From: Methanosarcinales archaeon
GTDB taxonomy: Archaea; Halobacteriota; Methanosarcinia; Methanosarcinales; Methanoperedenaceae
Assembly: GCA_905339155.1 (NCBI GenBank)
Contig: CAJPFJ010000028.1
Span: 1 to 64,000, forward strand
DNA length: 64,000 nt
Reading direction: 5' to 3'
A program made the position numbers and the translations under genes. The notes under the pieces are model-generated. The model was not told the DNA's origin. It saw nothing but the letters and a program-made list of their open reading frames with translations, and searched no databases. This document shows, in pieces, positions 45,861 to 53,880 of the stretch; the first letter of the stretch is position 1, and the number at the start of each line of letters is the position of its first letter.

Positions 45861-46169
45861 CTAAACATCAGAGATTGACAATGCCAAAAATAAAAACGAT
45901 ATAAATGATGCAGACAATTTTTTGTAAATTCCTTTTCTATGTCCAATCTTTAGCACTCTAATTTCTTTCTCATGGATTGAATAGACTACTCTGAAATCTC
46001 CACTCCTTATGCGATAAGTATTGTTCCGACCCTTGATTTTCTTATATGGTAAACTGAATGGCCCATTTTCAAGTAACTTTAAGTTCTCAATAATCCGACT
46101 TTTGTCTTCCTTACCAAGATTTTTGAGAAATTTAGCAGCCCCAGTGCTTAAAAAAATTCCAAAACTCAT
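45861..46169 (-). CDS. RelE/ParE-family toxin
   Basis: A 102-aa RelE-fold protein. FLSTGAAKFLKNLGKEDKSRI is followed by NGPFSLPYKKIKGRNNTYRI and RSGDFRVVYSIHEKEIRVLKIGHR, the latter with the conserved Arg-rich active-site strand. The hydrophobic last 20 residues (SFISFLFLALSISDV) are unusual and may be a read-through tail. It follows its antitoxin with a 4-nt overlap. Confidence 0.82.
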   Translation of the reverse strand: MSFGIFLSTGAAKFLKNLGKEDKSRIIENLKLLENGPFSLPYKKIKGRNNTYRIRSGDFRVVYSIHEKEIRVLKIGHRKGIYKKLSASFISFLFLALSISDV

Positions 46170-46357
46170 ATAATGTCGTTCAAAGATATTTTCATGCCTT
46201 TGTGCATATCTTCTTCGATCTCATCAAGTTCTTTTAATTCCTTGACGGAGAGCTCGTCGAATCCAAGAAAATTATCTATTTTTAGATTCAATTTTGCAAG
46301 CTGATCTTCAATATTCATCAAATGTATTAGAATATCTTTGTTCATATTAACATTCAT
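46166..46357 (-). CDS. antitoxin partner of the RelE-like toxin
   Basis: A 63-aa acidic helical protein (IHLMNIEDQLAKLNLKIDNF, then ELSVKELKELDEIEEDMHKG). Upstream of and overlapping the toxin gene by 4 nt, it is the expected antitoxin. No clear DNA-binding motif is visible. An internal ATG at 46345 is an alternative start. Confidence 0.7.
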   Translation of the reverse strand: MNVNMNKDILIHLMNIEDQLAKLNLKIDNFLGFDELSVKELKELDEIEEDMHKGMKISLNDII

Positions 46358-46430
46358 ATTTTGTTATATTGTTCAAAGTTAAATAAAAGGTTTTGTAAAA
46401 AGCTCAAAAAATGCATTCAAAGATGCTTTA

Positions 46431-46513
46431 CCCTTCCCCCTCTGTCTCTCCTCCCGCCCCTCTCATCAGCAGATCGACGGCGCCGCCATAGGAGCAATGG
46501 GGTAGGGGCGCCT
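46431..46513. repeat. GGCGCC hairpin repeat, copy 5
   Basis: Core GACGGCGCCGCCATAGGAG (from 46476). The left flank is C-rich (CCCGCCCCTCTCATCAGC) and the right flank GCAATGGGGTAGGGGCGCC is complementary to it with bulges. It lies left of copy 6. Confidence 0.65.
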
Positions 46514-46603
46514 TTTTATTCTGTGAAAATGGTTGCGTGGTGTTCGTATAAGCGCAAGAAATTTATCCACATTATTTTATAAAAATCAAGGCGCTTCTCG
46601 GAA

Positions 46604-46660
46604 ACCAGCTCCAACTCACGTGAATCCCGGCGCCGCAGAGGGAGCAAGGGGCGGCTCTGA
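46604..46660. repeat. GGCGCC hairpin repeat, copy 6
   Basis: CACGTGAATCC then core CGGCGCCGCAGAGGGAGC (46628-46645), with right flank AAGGGGCGGCTCTG. TTTTATAAAA lies about 28 nt before the element. It stands before the decayed DUF4258/YgiT cassette. Confidence 0.65.
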
Positions 46661-46771
46661 TTGAGTGTTATCACGATATGAATCGGTTTGAAATGTTGAA
46701 ATTAGATTACTTTCGCCCTACTTATCAAATTATTATAAATAATGAAGTACATAATAAGTCATGGTTATTTG

Positions 46772-47071
46772 ATGGATATAAAGCAAATAAAGGACTGCAT
46801 CAAAGCTGATAAATATGAAATGTCCCAACATGCCCTCGAAAGAGCTTTAGAGCGCGATATCTGGAAAGAAGATATTGAACATGCAATAATTCATGGTGAG
46901 ATAATAGAAGAAATATGAAGAAGATAACCATATCCATCTTGCCTGATATACGGGAAAGATAAGAAAGGAGATCCAATCCATATAGTCTGTGCTTTTTCAC
47001 CGACCATTCGGATGATAACTATTTATCATCCTGATGAAAATAAATTGATAGAATACAAAAGGAGAAAATAG
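46772..47071 (+). pseudogene. DUF4258-type toxin gene, internally disrupted
   Basis: The frame from ATG 46772 reads EMSQHALERALERDIWKEDI and HAIIHGEIIEE, then meets TGA and TAA. It resumes in the same frame with PYPSCLIYGKDKKGDPIHIV and AFSPTIRMITIYHPDENK to a stop at 47069-47071. A one-base insertion (AAATAT) and a one-base loss (GATAACC) about 12 nt apart explain the damage. The intact family (DUF4258) usually pairs with YgiT-type antitoxins, as here. Confidence 0.75.
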
Positions 47072-47332
47072 ATGCAAGAGAAATGTCAATTTTGTGGCGG
47101 GACTATAGAGAAAAAAACGGTCAGCCTTGACCTATGGAGGAAGGAATAATTGTATGTTTTCAAGAATGTACCGGCCAAAGTATGCGAACAATGCGGTGAG
47201 AAATACTTTTCTTCTAAAATTTATGGTATAATTGACAAGCTTCTAAAGGAAAAATCAGAGCTTGATGAAACAATGGTTGTTCCTGTCATTTCTTTGAAGA
47301 AGTTTACAGACGAAGCAGAGGCCATTAGTTAG
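47072..47332 (+). pseudogene. YgiT/MqsA-type zinc-finger antitoxin with in-frame stop
   Basis: The frame from ATG 47072 reads KCQFCGGTIEKKTVSLDLW, then a TAA stop (47147-47149). It continues in frame as LYVFKNVPAKVCEQCGEKYF to a stop at 47332. The two CxxC pairs form the YgiT-type zinc finger. The TAA stands where this family normally has Glu or similar, so a single base change inactivated it. Both members of this toxin-antitoxin cassette are therefore broken. Confidence 0.75.
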
Positions 47333-47370
47333 TTTCGTTTTTCAAATTTCATCTTCTAATTTGCTGAATC

Positions 47371-47426
47371 CTCGCCCTTCCCATCACGCAAATCCCGGCG
47401 CCTCCAGGGGAGCGATTGTGTCCTCT
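47371..47426. repeat. GGCGCC hairpin repeat, copy 7
   Basis: ATCACGCAAATCC then CCGGCGCCTCCAGGGGAGCGAT (core 47395-47406, diverged CTCC for CGCC). The left flank CCTCGCCCTTCCC and the right GGGGAGCGA can pair. It is the last copy, beside the Nnr gene, and has no partner copy. Confidence 0.6.
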
Positions 47427-47556
47427 GTTCCTCATGACCGGGGATGTCAAGTGTGTTAGCGCAATGAGGGTAATTTCTTTGAAAAACGAATTATTTCAAT
47501 TTTTCATTCATATTCTTTTAATAAATTATAAGTGTTATTGTGCTGATTATCAGTAT

Positions 47557-49008
47557 ATGCAAGCAATCACTTCAGCCCGAATGGCTGCCATAGATGCAAA
47601 TTGTGAATATCTTGGTATAAAACGTCTCCAGCTCATGGAAAACGCCGGCGCTGCCGTTGCTTATGCTGTAAAAGAAAGAATCAGCTCCGGAAAGGTTGTG
47701 ATCGTTGCAGGCAGAGGCAATAATGGGGGTGATGCCTTCGTTGCTGCGCGTCACCTCAGTGGTTATGATGTCACAGTGATACTCATTGGAAAAAAAGAAG
47801 ATATCAAAACACCAGAAGCACTGCATAACTGGAATGCCCTTGAAAAAACATCAATTAAGCTTATCGAAGCCTCAACAGCTTTCGAACCTTCCATATTAAA
47901 AAATGCAAAGGTTATCATTGACGGGATATTTGGAACCGGCGTGCGAGGGAAAATCCATGAGCCTGAATCCATTATTATTGATCTGATAAACGGCTCCGGC
48001 GCTTTTGTGCTTTCTGTTGATGTGCCATCGGGTTTTGATCCTGATGGTGGGGAATTTGATAAATCAGTGCATGCAAGAATGACGCTTACGTTTCATAAAA
48101 TGAAAGCAGGTTTTCTTTCACAAAATACCCAACAATATACAGGTGAAGTCCGGGTTGTTGATATCGGGATACCCATAGAAGCAGAATTTTATGTTGGACC
48201 AGGCGATATCCAGCCGTTCTTAAAAAGACCTGCTATAAACCATAAAGGCGACGCAGGAAGAGTACTTGTGATCGGGGGCGGCCCATATTCAGGAGCGCCT
48301 GCACTTTCTGCACTTTCTGCACTCAGGGCTGGAGCTGATATAGTTACAGTTGCTGCCCCAAAGAATGTTTCGGATATCATTGCCTCTTTTTCTCCAAATC
48401 TCATCGTAAGAAAGCTTACCGGGGATATACTTGTTCAAGATGATTTACCAATTATTTCCAAGCTTATTGAAAAACACGATATTGTTGTAATGGGTATGGG
48501 TCTTGGAAATGCAGATGAGACCCGTTTGGCCATTGAAAAAATAGTGCCATTATGCAAGAAAGCAGTTATTGACGCAGATGCTCTATATCCACAATTTGTG
48601 CCGCTCCTGAACAAAAATATGATCCTGACGCCCCATGCTGGCGAAATGAAACGGTTGTCTGGTATTGGTGTCCCGGATGAGCAGATAGAAAGAATTGAAT
48701 TCATAAAAAATTTTGCATACAACAATGAAGTCACAATATTATTAAAAGGTGCAGTTGATCTAATATCTGATGGCACAGAAGTCAGAGCCAACAGAACAGG
48801 TAATGCAGGCATGACCGTAGGTGGAACGGGAGATGTCCTTGCTGGCCTTACAGGAGCCCTTTTTGCCAGATGCAAATCACCCCTTGAAGCCGCTGCTTGC
48901 GGAGCATTTATTAATGGCGCAGCTGGTGATATGGCGTTTCAAGAATTTGGATATGGTCTTCTGGCAACAGATATCTTTGATTTTATCCCGGCTGTGATGA
49001 AAGCATGA
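47557..49008 (+). CDS. nnr: bifunctional NAD(P)H-hydrate repair enzyme
   Basis: A 483-aa protein from ATG 47557; the upstream extension to 47416 runs into repeat DNA and is unlikely. The N-terminal epimerase domain (MENAGAAVAYAV, GRGNNGGDAFVAARHL, DGIFGTGVRG) is followed by the C-terminal ADP-dependent dehydratase domain (HKGDAGRVLVIGGGPYSGAP, LTPHAGEMKRLSG, GNAGMTVGGTGDVLAGL). It repairs damaged NADHX and NADPHX. It overlaps moaC by 4 nt. Confidence 0.92.
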   Translation: MQAITSARMAAIDANCEYLGIKRLQLMENAGAAVAYAVKERISSGKVVIVAGRGNNGGDAFVAARHLSGYDVTVILIGKKEDIKTPEALHNWNALEKTSIKLIEASTAFEPSILKNAKVIIDGIFGTGVRGKIHEPESIIIDLINGSGAFVLSVDVPSGFDPDGGEFDKSVHARMTLTFHKMKAGFLSQNTQQYTGEVRVVDIGIPIEAEFYVGPGDIQPFLKRPAINHKGDAGRVLVIGGGPYSGAPALSALSALRAGADIVTVAAPKNVSDIIASFSPNLIVRKLTGDILVQDDLPIISKLIEKHDIVVMGMGLGNADETRLAIEKIVPLCKKAVIDADALYPQFVPLLNKNMILTPHAGEMKRLSGIGVPDEQIERIEFIKNFAYNNEVTILLKGAVDLISDGTEVRANRTGNAGMTVGGTGDVLAGLTGALFARCKSPLEAAACGAFINGAAGDMAFQEFGYGLLATDIFDFIPAVMKA

Positions 49009-49475
49009 AATTCTCACATATTGAGGATGGCAGGGCTAAAATGGTTGATATCAGTGAAAAGCACGATATTTTTAGACATGCAAAAGCCATCGGTGAGATA
49101 CAATTAAAGCCGGTAACAATTGCTGCTATCAAGAATATGGAAATTGATAAAGGATCGGTGCTTGAAACTGCACGCATCGCTTCTGTTATAGCAATAAAAA
49201 CCACTTCTTCAGTGATCCCCATGTGTCATCAGATACCGATAACGGGAATTGATGTTCAATTTGATCTTGGAGTGGAAAATGTGAAAGTTACAGTTGAGGT
49301 CAAATCCATTGGAAAAACCGGGGTTGAAATGGAAGCGCTTCATGGAGTAAGTGTAGCCCTCCTGACAATTTGGGACATGGTAAAATCAGTGGAAAAAGAT
49401 AAAACGGGGAACTATCCATCTACAAGGATCAAAAATATCCTGGTAATTGAGAAAATCAAAGAAGAAATAGAATAG
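49005..49475 (+). CDS. moaC: cyclic pyranopterin monophosphate synthase MoaC
   Basis: A 156-aa protein matching MoaC, with KPVTIAAIKNMEIDKGSVLE, KTTSSVIPMCHQIPIT, TGVEMEALHGVSVALLTIWD and MVKSVEKD. It makes cyclic pyranopterin in molybdenum/tungsten cofactor synthesis. The start overlaps the Nnr stop as ATGA. The protein is followed by duplicated hairpins. Confidence 0.93.
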   Translation: MKFSHIEDGRAKMVDISEKHDIFRHAKAIGEIQLKPVTIAAIKNMEIDKGSVLETARIASVIAIKTTSSVIPMCHQIPITGIDVQFDLGVENVKVTVEVKSIGKTGVEMEALHGVSVALLTIWDMVKSVEKDKTGNYPSTRIKNILVIEKIKEEIE

Positions 49476-49482
49476 TGCAGGC

Positions 49483-49558
49483 CAGGCGCCTAATAAAAAC
49501 GATGGGTCGAAGGAGACTGAGGGTACTAAAGGCATTAGGCGCCTGATCCTACAGCAAT
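49483..49558. repeat. 76-nt hairpin element, copy 1
   Basis: A perfect 12-bp inverted repeat, CAGGCGCCTAAT (49483-49494) and ATTAGGCGCCTG (49534-49545), closes a 39-nt internal segment. ATCCTACAGCAAT follows. Identical over all 76 nt to copy 2, 214 nt downstream. It starts 7 nt after the moaC stop and could be a terminator, small RNA or miniature mobile element. Confidence 0.75.
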
Positions 49559-49696
49559 ATTAATGATGAATTTGAAAGTATTTAATATTAACTGTTATAT
49601 TCTTTCGTATGAATAATTATTATTATTATCATAATTGTTCTACAGTAATACACAAACAATCCTGAAAATTTGTTTTTAGAAAAATTGTGTAGCCAT

Positions 49697-49772
49697 CAGG
49701 CGCCTAATAAAAACGATGGGTCGAAGGAGACTGAGGGTACTAAAGGCATTAGGCGCCTGATCCTACAGCAAT
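49697..49772. repeat. 76-nt hairpin element, copy 2
   Basis: Exact second copy, with arms CAGGCGCCTAAT at 49697-49708 and ATTAGGCGCCTG at 49748-49759. The AT-rich DNA behind each copy is only partly similar (TATTTAATATT, ATATTCTTT, GAATAATTATTAT). The hairpins were therefore conserved or homogenised while the spacers drifted. It lies near the 3' end of gatD. Confidence 0.75.
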
Positions 49773-49841
49773 CCATTTAATGTTCTGCTACTATTTAATA
49801 TTTACCTATATATTCTTTGAAAGGAATAATTATTATAATAC

Positions 49842-51095
49842 TCATAATGAACGAGTACTTCGAGTTAGCTCGCCTGCGATATTGGTGTGCATCATGGCAG
49901 TTACTTTTTCGTGATCTCTCGTTTGTCCAAGTACCCACATCAGTTTTACAAGAGCTACCTCAGACAGCATATCTTCACTTTCGATCGCACCCGCTTTCAG
50001 TATATCCCTGCCCGTGTCATAAACACGATCGCATACCCTGCCGTTTATGCATTGTGAAGTCATGACCACGGGGATCCCGGCATCCGTAATTGTTCTTATA
50101 AGAGGAATCCATTCTGTGGAAACATGCCCGAGACCTGTGCCTTCAATAACAATGCCCTTATATCCGGAACCTGAATGAAATAAAAGAGATTCATTACTTG
50201 CACCAGCAACATATTTTATCAGGGCACATTTTGATTCAAGCTTATCATTTATTGCAAGTTTTTTTTCTCCTCTTTTTATAAATGAAGAAAGTATTTTAAT
50301 TTCCCTTGATGGATACTCCACGCGTCCTATGGGGCGCACGTTGATCGATTGGAAAGCATCGCGGCGCGAGGTATGCATCTTCCGCACTTTTGTTCCCCTG
50401 TGGATATAACAGAAATCATCACTCGTAGAACCATGCATCACTACGCAAACCTCGGCAATATCACTTGTTGCGACCTTTGCTGCACATATTGCATTCATGG
50501 CATTATCGCTGCTTGGCCTGTCAGCACTTCGCTGGGAGCCAACAAGCACGATAGGAACAGGGGTCTCGATCATGAAAGAAAGCGCTGCAGCAGTATACAT
50601 CATAGTATCTGTGCCATGAGTGATAATTATGCCGTCTGCGCCATTTTTTATTTCTTCATATACGGCGCGTGCAAGCTCTACCCAGTAAGAAGGTCGCATG
50701 TTCTCGCTCAGGATGCTGTAAATCATCCTGCAATTATAATTTGCTATTTCTTCAAGTTCCGGGATCGCGGCAAGGACATCATCTGCTGAGAATTGGGATG
50801 TTACAGCCCCGGTACGGTAATCTATCTTGCTTGCTATGGTGCCGCCTGTTGAAAGAATTGAGATCCTGGGAAGATTTTCTTTTTTCATTTTTTGCGCGTA
50901 ACCTGATTCAGTAAGGGAGATTTTTCCTTCTTTCTTATCAAGCAATGTTAAGGACGCTGATTCTTTTTTTATTCCGATATTATACCCATTTTTTAATTTT
51001 AAAACTATCCTGTCTGTCTGCGAGGGCATTAGAGTCCCCTCATATTTCACGCCATTGGTTTCCACACTGACTTTATCGTAAATTTCTGGTCGCAT
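49842..51095 (-). CDS. gatD: Glu-tRNA(Gln) amidotransferase subunit D
   Basis: A 417-aa archaeal GatD. The N-terminal Tudor-like domain is followed by the asparaginase core: [19 protein letters not shown] with catalytic Thr, then THGTDTM with the second Thr-Asp pair, and TSQCINGRV. It releases ammonia from glutamine for GatE, converting Glu-tRNA(Gln) to Gln-tRNA(Gln). No gatE is in the window. The start ATG 51095 is near a divergent 60-aa gene. Confidence 0.93.
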   Translation of the reverse strand: MRPEIYDKVSVETNGVKYEGTLMPSQTDRIVLKLKNGYNIGIKKESASLTLLDKKEGKISLTESGYAQKMKKENLPRISILSTGGTIASKIDYRTGAVTSQFSADDVLAAIPELEEIANYNCRMIYSILSENMRPSYWVELARAVYEEIKNGADGIIITHGTDTMMYTAAALSFMIETPVPIVLVGSQRSADRPSSDNAMNAICAAKVATSDIAEVCVVMHGSTSDDFCYIHRGTKVRKMHTSRRDAFQSINVRPIGRVEYPSREIKILSSFIKRGEKKLAINDKLESKCALIKYVAGASNESLLFHSGSGYKGIVIEGTGLGHVSTEWIPLIRTITDAGIPVVMTSQCINGRVCDRVYDTGRDILKAGAIESEDMLSEVALVKLMWVLGQTRDHEKVTAMMHTNIAGELTRSTRSL

Positions 51096-51207
51096 GATAA
51101 TCCCTGTATCTTATTTCATAATAGCCATAGATAATAAAAAACTATTGCCAGATCAACCCATAATCTTATGGCTCATCAGCGCAGAAATATACCAAAGGGA
51201 GATTTTT

Positions 51208-51390
51208 ATGTCAGTTCATAATAAAAGAAAGACAAATTCTGAAAAATGTCCGGTATGTGGTGGTGAGGATCACCCGCTGATTGATGAGACTATAAATTTT
51301 GACGAACTTGCGCCCAATGCCCCGGTGCTTGCAGAAGTCACTCCGGGTCACTGGGTAAAAGTAGTTGAAAGAAAGCCGCCAAAAACATAA
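51208..51390 (+). CDS. 60-aa zinc-knuckle protein
   Basis: A short protein from ATG 51208 (AAGGGAG upstream). It contains KCPVCGGEDHPLIDE near the N-terminus and ends in GHWVKVVERKPPK. One CxxC plus His could bind zinc or pair between subunits. The family is not recognised. It precedes the DUF1464 gene by 32 nt. Confidence 0.65.
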   Translation: MSVHNKRKTNSEKCPVCGGEDHPLIDETINFDELAPNAPVLAEVTPGHWVKVVERKPPKT

Positions 51391-51422
51391 ACATTAATTA
51401 GATAGTATGATAACTTGGGGAT

Positions 51423-52466
51423 ATGGTAAGAGCAATCGGTATAGACCCGGGAACAAAAAGTTTTGATTTTTGCGGTCTTGATGATGAAAAAATAATTCTT
51501 GATATTTCAATATCCACGAAGGACATAATCAAAGATCCTGAGTTGATTTCAAATATCATACAAGAAACAAAAGCAGATTTCGTTGTGGGGCCTTCAGGCT
51601 TTGGAATTCCCATCACTGATATCAAAGATGTAGGTGAAAGGGAATTATTTCTTATGTCGCTTATCAAGAAGGATGATAAGAAAAGTCTCCTTGGACTTCG
51701 CACATCCATAAAGCGGATGCAATACAACAAACTCCCTGTCTTTTTTATTCCGGGGGTCATCCATCTTTCCACTATTCCATCATATAGGAAGCTGAATAAG
51801 ATCGATATGGGTACAGCGGATAAATTATGCTGTACTGCGCTTGGAATACGTGACCAGGCGTTAAAGTTTAATATCGGGTACAATGAAATATCATTCATAT
51901 TGCTTGAAATGGGGTTCGGATATACTGCCGCTGTCGCGGTTAAGAATGGACAGATCGTTGACGGGGTCGGCGGAAGCACAGGTAGTATCGGTTATCTCTC
52001 ACTCGGGGGAATGGATTCGGAGCTTGCTTATCTTTTGGGGGGTTTTAATAAGGAACTTGTTTTTAAGGGAGGAGTTGAAAAATTTGCAAGAACACCGGAA
52101 GAACTGATGGATAACGATAATGCTTTGAATGCATATCTTGAAGGCGCAATTAAAGATGTCCTGCAACTTACGGCATCTGTTGATCCAAGGGAGATACTTG
52201 TATCTGGCAGGATATCAAGAGTTAAAGGTCTTTTCGAAGAATTAAAAAGCCGGCTTGATATTGCACCCATTCGAATGATCGAAGGTCTTGGGACAAAAAC
52301 AGTCAAGGAAGCTGCCCAGGGGGCTGCTATCATTGCAAACGGGATTGCAGGCGGGAACTATTCGCAGCTTATTGGAACGATGCAAATAAAGGAAGCTAAG
52401 GGAACATCACTGGATTATATTTTATTGCCTGAGATAGAAAATATCAAGAAAGATTATAATATTTGA
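51423..52466 (+). CDS. DUF1464 family protein (sugar-kinase-like fold)
   Basis: A 347-aa protein with ASKHA-type nucleotide loops: AIGIDPGTKSFDFCGLDD at the start, DMGTADKLCCTALGIRDQ, and the GGSTGSIGYLSLGGMD region. This matches the archaeal DUF1464 family, annotated as predicted butyrate-kinase-like proteins. The substrate is unknown. It lies just upstream of the tRNA genes and has no other operon partners. Confidence 0.8.
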   Translation: MVRAIGIDPGTKSFDFCGLDDEKIILDISISTKDIIKDPELISNIIQETKADFVVGPSGFGIPITDIKDVGERELFLMSLIKKDDKKSLLGLRTSIKRMQYNKLPVFFIPGVIHLSTIPSYRKLNKIDMGTADKLCCTALGIRDQALKFNIGYNEISFILLEMGFGYTAAVAVKNGQIVDGVGGSTGSIGYLSLGGMDSELAYLLGGFNKELVFKGGVEKFARTPEELMDNDNALNAYLEGAIKDVLQLTASVDPREILVSGRISRVKGLFEELKSRLDIAPIRMIEGLGTKTVKEAAQGAAIIANGIAGGNYSQLIGTMQIKEAKGTSLDYILLPEIENIKKDYNI

Positions 52467-52512
52467 TGCACAAAGCTTTTTAAATGAACAAAACATCTTG
52501 GAGTTCCGCGCT

Positions 52513-52587
52513 GGGCTCGTGGCTTAGCTTGGATATAGCGCCGGGCTTCTAACCCGGATGTCGAGGGTTCGAATCCCTCCGGGCCCG
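52513..52587 (+). tRNA. tRNA-Arg (anticodon UCU)
   Basis: Full cloverleaf. Acceptor GGGCTCG pairs with CGGGCCC, anticodon stem CCGGG/CCCGG has loop CTTCTAA (anticodon TCT, 34-36), and the T arm is GAGGG-TTCGAAT-CCCTC. Discriminator G. No CCA is encoded and no intron is seen. A TATA-like TTTTTAAAT lies about 35 nt upstream. Confidence 0.93.
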
Positions 52588-52619
52588 TAAAAATATATCC
52601 CGGCAAAAAAATCAAAAGC

Positions 52620-52691
52620 GCCTCGGTGGCTTAGAGGTATAGCGCGTCCTTGGTAAGGACGAGGTCGAGGGTTCAATTCCCTCCCGGGGCT
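52620..52691 (+). tRNA. tRNA-Thr (anticodon GGU)
   Basis: Acceptor GCCTCGG pairs with CCGGGGC (one G-U). Anticodon stem CGTCC/GGACG has loop TTGGTAA (anticodon GGT), and the T arm is GAGGG-TTCAATT-CCCTC. Discriminator U. It lies 32 nt after tRNA-Arg, so the two are probably one transcript. Confidence 0.9.
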
Positions 52692-52770
52692 TCTTGTTAT
52701 TAGTACGAATCCGATTACTTTCGTCCTTCACTCGTTATATGTTCGTACAAGAATACGGAAGGGAAAGGAC

Positions 52771-52848
52771 ATGATAGAGATAAAGCATGTCACCTTTGAT
52801 GAACTAATCCAGCTTCACGCTTTTATCATATCTTTTCGCAATTCATAA
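52771..52848 (+). CDS. 25-aa ORF, possible remnant
   Basis: A short ORF with a reasonable ribosome binding site (AAGGGAAAGGAC) encoding IEIKHVTFDELIQLHAFIIS and ending soon after. It may be the start of a lost gene. It is preceded by a 7-bp inverted repeat (GTACGAA/TTCGTAC). No function can be given. Confidence 0.25.
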   Translation: MIEIKHVTFDELIQLHAFIISFRNS

Positions 52849-53009
52849 GAAAATATACTTTTTTATCTTATTATATCTGTGTAGAGACTGATAAAAACTA
52901 AAAAATACTTTGTAGTACCTTTAAAATGTAAAATAAACTCAAATAATTGTCAGAATAATTATATTGGATTGCAAACAAAATTAAAAATGAAAAAAAGGAG
53001 ACAAAAAAT

Positions 53010-53273
53010 ATGAATAGAAAAACCATAGCTATATGCTTTTTATTAATACTGGAAATTCTAATAGGAATACCGGAATCTTTTGCATACCCACAGAATGATG
53101 GTTCATGCAGCTCCTGCCATATCATGACTCCAGTCCATACTGGAGACGCTCCCGGACAGATAATGAATCCTATGAGGTATAATTTAGGTGTTATCGGGAC
53201 TGGTCTCGTTGTGATGTCTCAATTCTACAGTCTTCATAAAAGGGTACTTCGCAAAAGGGGAAGACAGCCATGA
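53010..53273 (+). CDS. small monohaem c-type cytochrome-like membrane protein
   Basis: An 87-aa protein. Residues 1-24 are a signal/anchor helix ending SFAYP. A CSSCH haem-attachment motif lies near residue 33, with a downstream His in PVHTGD. A second hydrophobic helix (about residues 57-75) and basic tail HKRVLRKRGRQP follow. Start ATG 53010 after AAAAGGAGAC. It is followed by the wreck of a cytochrome-b-like gene, so the pair may once have formed an electron-transfer unit. Confidence 0.75.
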   Translation: MNRKTIAICFLLILEILIGIPESFAYPQNDGSCSSCHIMTPVHTGDAPGQIMNPMRYNLGVIGTGLVVMSQFYSLHKRVLRKRGRQP

Positions 53274-53289
53274 ATATAGGTTCAATTAA

Positions 53290-53427
53290 GGTAACATTAA
53301 GACTTGGCTCAATCTGCACACATATTTTGGTCTGCTCGGCTTTCTTCTAGTTATGCTTCATGCAGGCTTCCCCTTCCAGTTCCCATATACTGTTTTCAAT
53401 GCAGGGCAGGTAAGAATTGTCTATTGA
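53290..53427 (+). pseudogene. fragment of a cytochrome-b-like membrane protein
   Basis: The frame reads KTWLNLHTYFGLLGFLLVML and HAGFPFQFPYTVFNAGQV to TGA 53425-53427. It has two His spaced by one helix (HTYFG...LHAG), as in haem-ligating helices of ferric-reductase/b561-like proteins. No start codon is present, and a stop lies just upstream. It is one helix of a larger lost protein. Confidence 0.5.
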
Positions 53428-53440
53428 AAATTTTAACTTT

Positions 53441-53656
53441 CTAAAATGTGTCCTCATCTTCATCATCGAAATCTTCGGAGTTCATCCTTCCCATTAATTC
53501 AGTAAGGTCCAAAAGAAGACGCACACAATTCATACCATTCATGCCCATTATTTTTGCGTTTTCGTTAAATTCACTTGCAGCAATGTATGCTACACACCTT
53601 GGTGTGCAATCTCGATCCATATAACAGCATTTTTTTTGTATTATTGATTGTTTCAT
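53441..53656 (-). CDS. 71-aa Cys-rich hypothetical protein
   Basis: The N-terminal half holds KKCCYMDRDCTPRCVAYIAA with four Cys in about twelve residues. The C-terminal half is Met-rich then very acidic (DFDDEDEDTF). A metal-binding role is plausible. Family not recognised. It is convergent with the cytochrome fragment. Confidence 0.55.
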   Translation of the reverse strand: MKQSIIQKKCCYMDRDCTPRCVAYIAASEFNENAKIMGMNGMNCVRLLLDLTELMGRMNSEDFDDEDEDTF

Positions 53657-53880
53657 TGCCTGTTTATTGGCATTAAGTCATATAATAATTTCTCAAAACA
53701 TTGAAAATCACCTCTCTTTGACCACACTTTATTTTCAGCCTTCTCTCCCCTTCCCCCAGACCCCGAACCTCCTGCGTACCCATCTCCTGCAGAGGGATAA
53801 GCCAAATGAAAGCTGCATACGGGAAATCTGTTATGCAGTTTGATGAGGAGGTTGAAAGGCCTCTTCTTTACTCTACAAGT

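Noticed and set aside
44898-47426. Reading the GGCGCC repeats as classical integron attC sites
   Set aside because: The layout resembles a cassette array, but the copies lack the conserved AAC/GTT ends of attC sites. No integron integrase is seen in the window.
47416-47556. N-terminal extension of the NAD(P)HX repair enzyme
   Set aside because: The sequence runs into hairpin repeat copy 7 and has no family resemblance; ATG 47557 gives the expected start.
49560-49570. Box C/D small RNA suggested by ATGATGA and CTGA near the hairpin
   Set aside because: The boxes are not in the right order and spacing, and ATGATGA is absent after the second copy.
49483-49772. CRISPR array
   Set aside because: Only two copies, 214 nt apart, each with long internal dyad symmetry. 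No short regular spacers or cas genes in the window.
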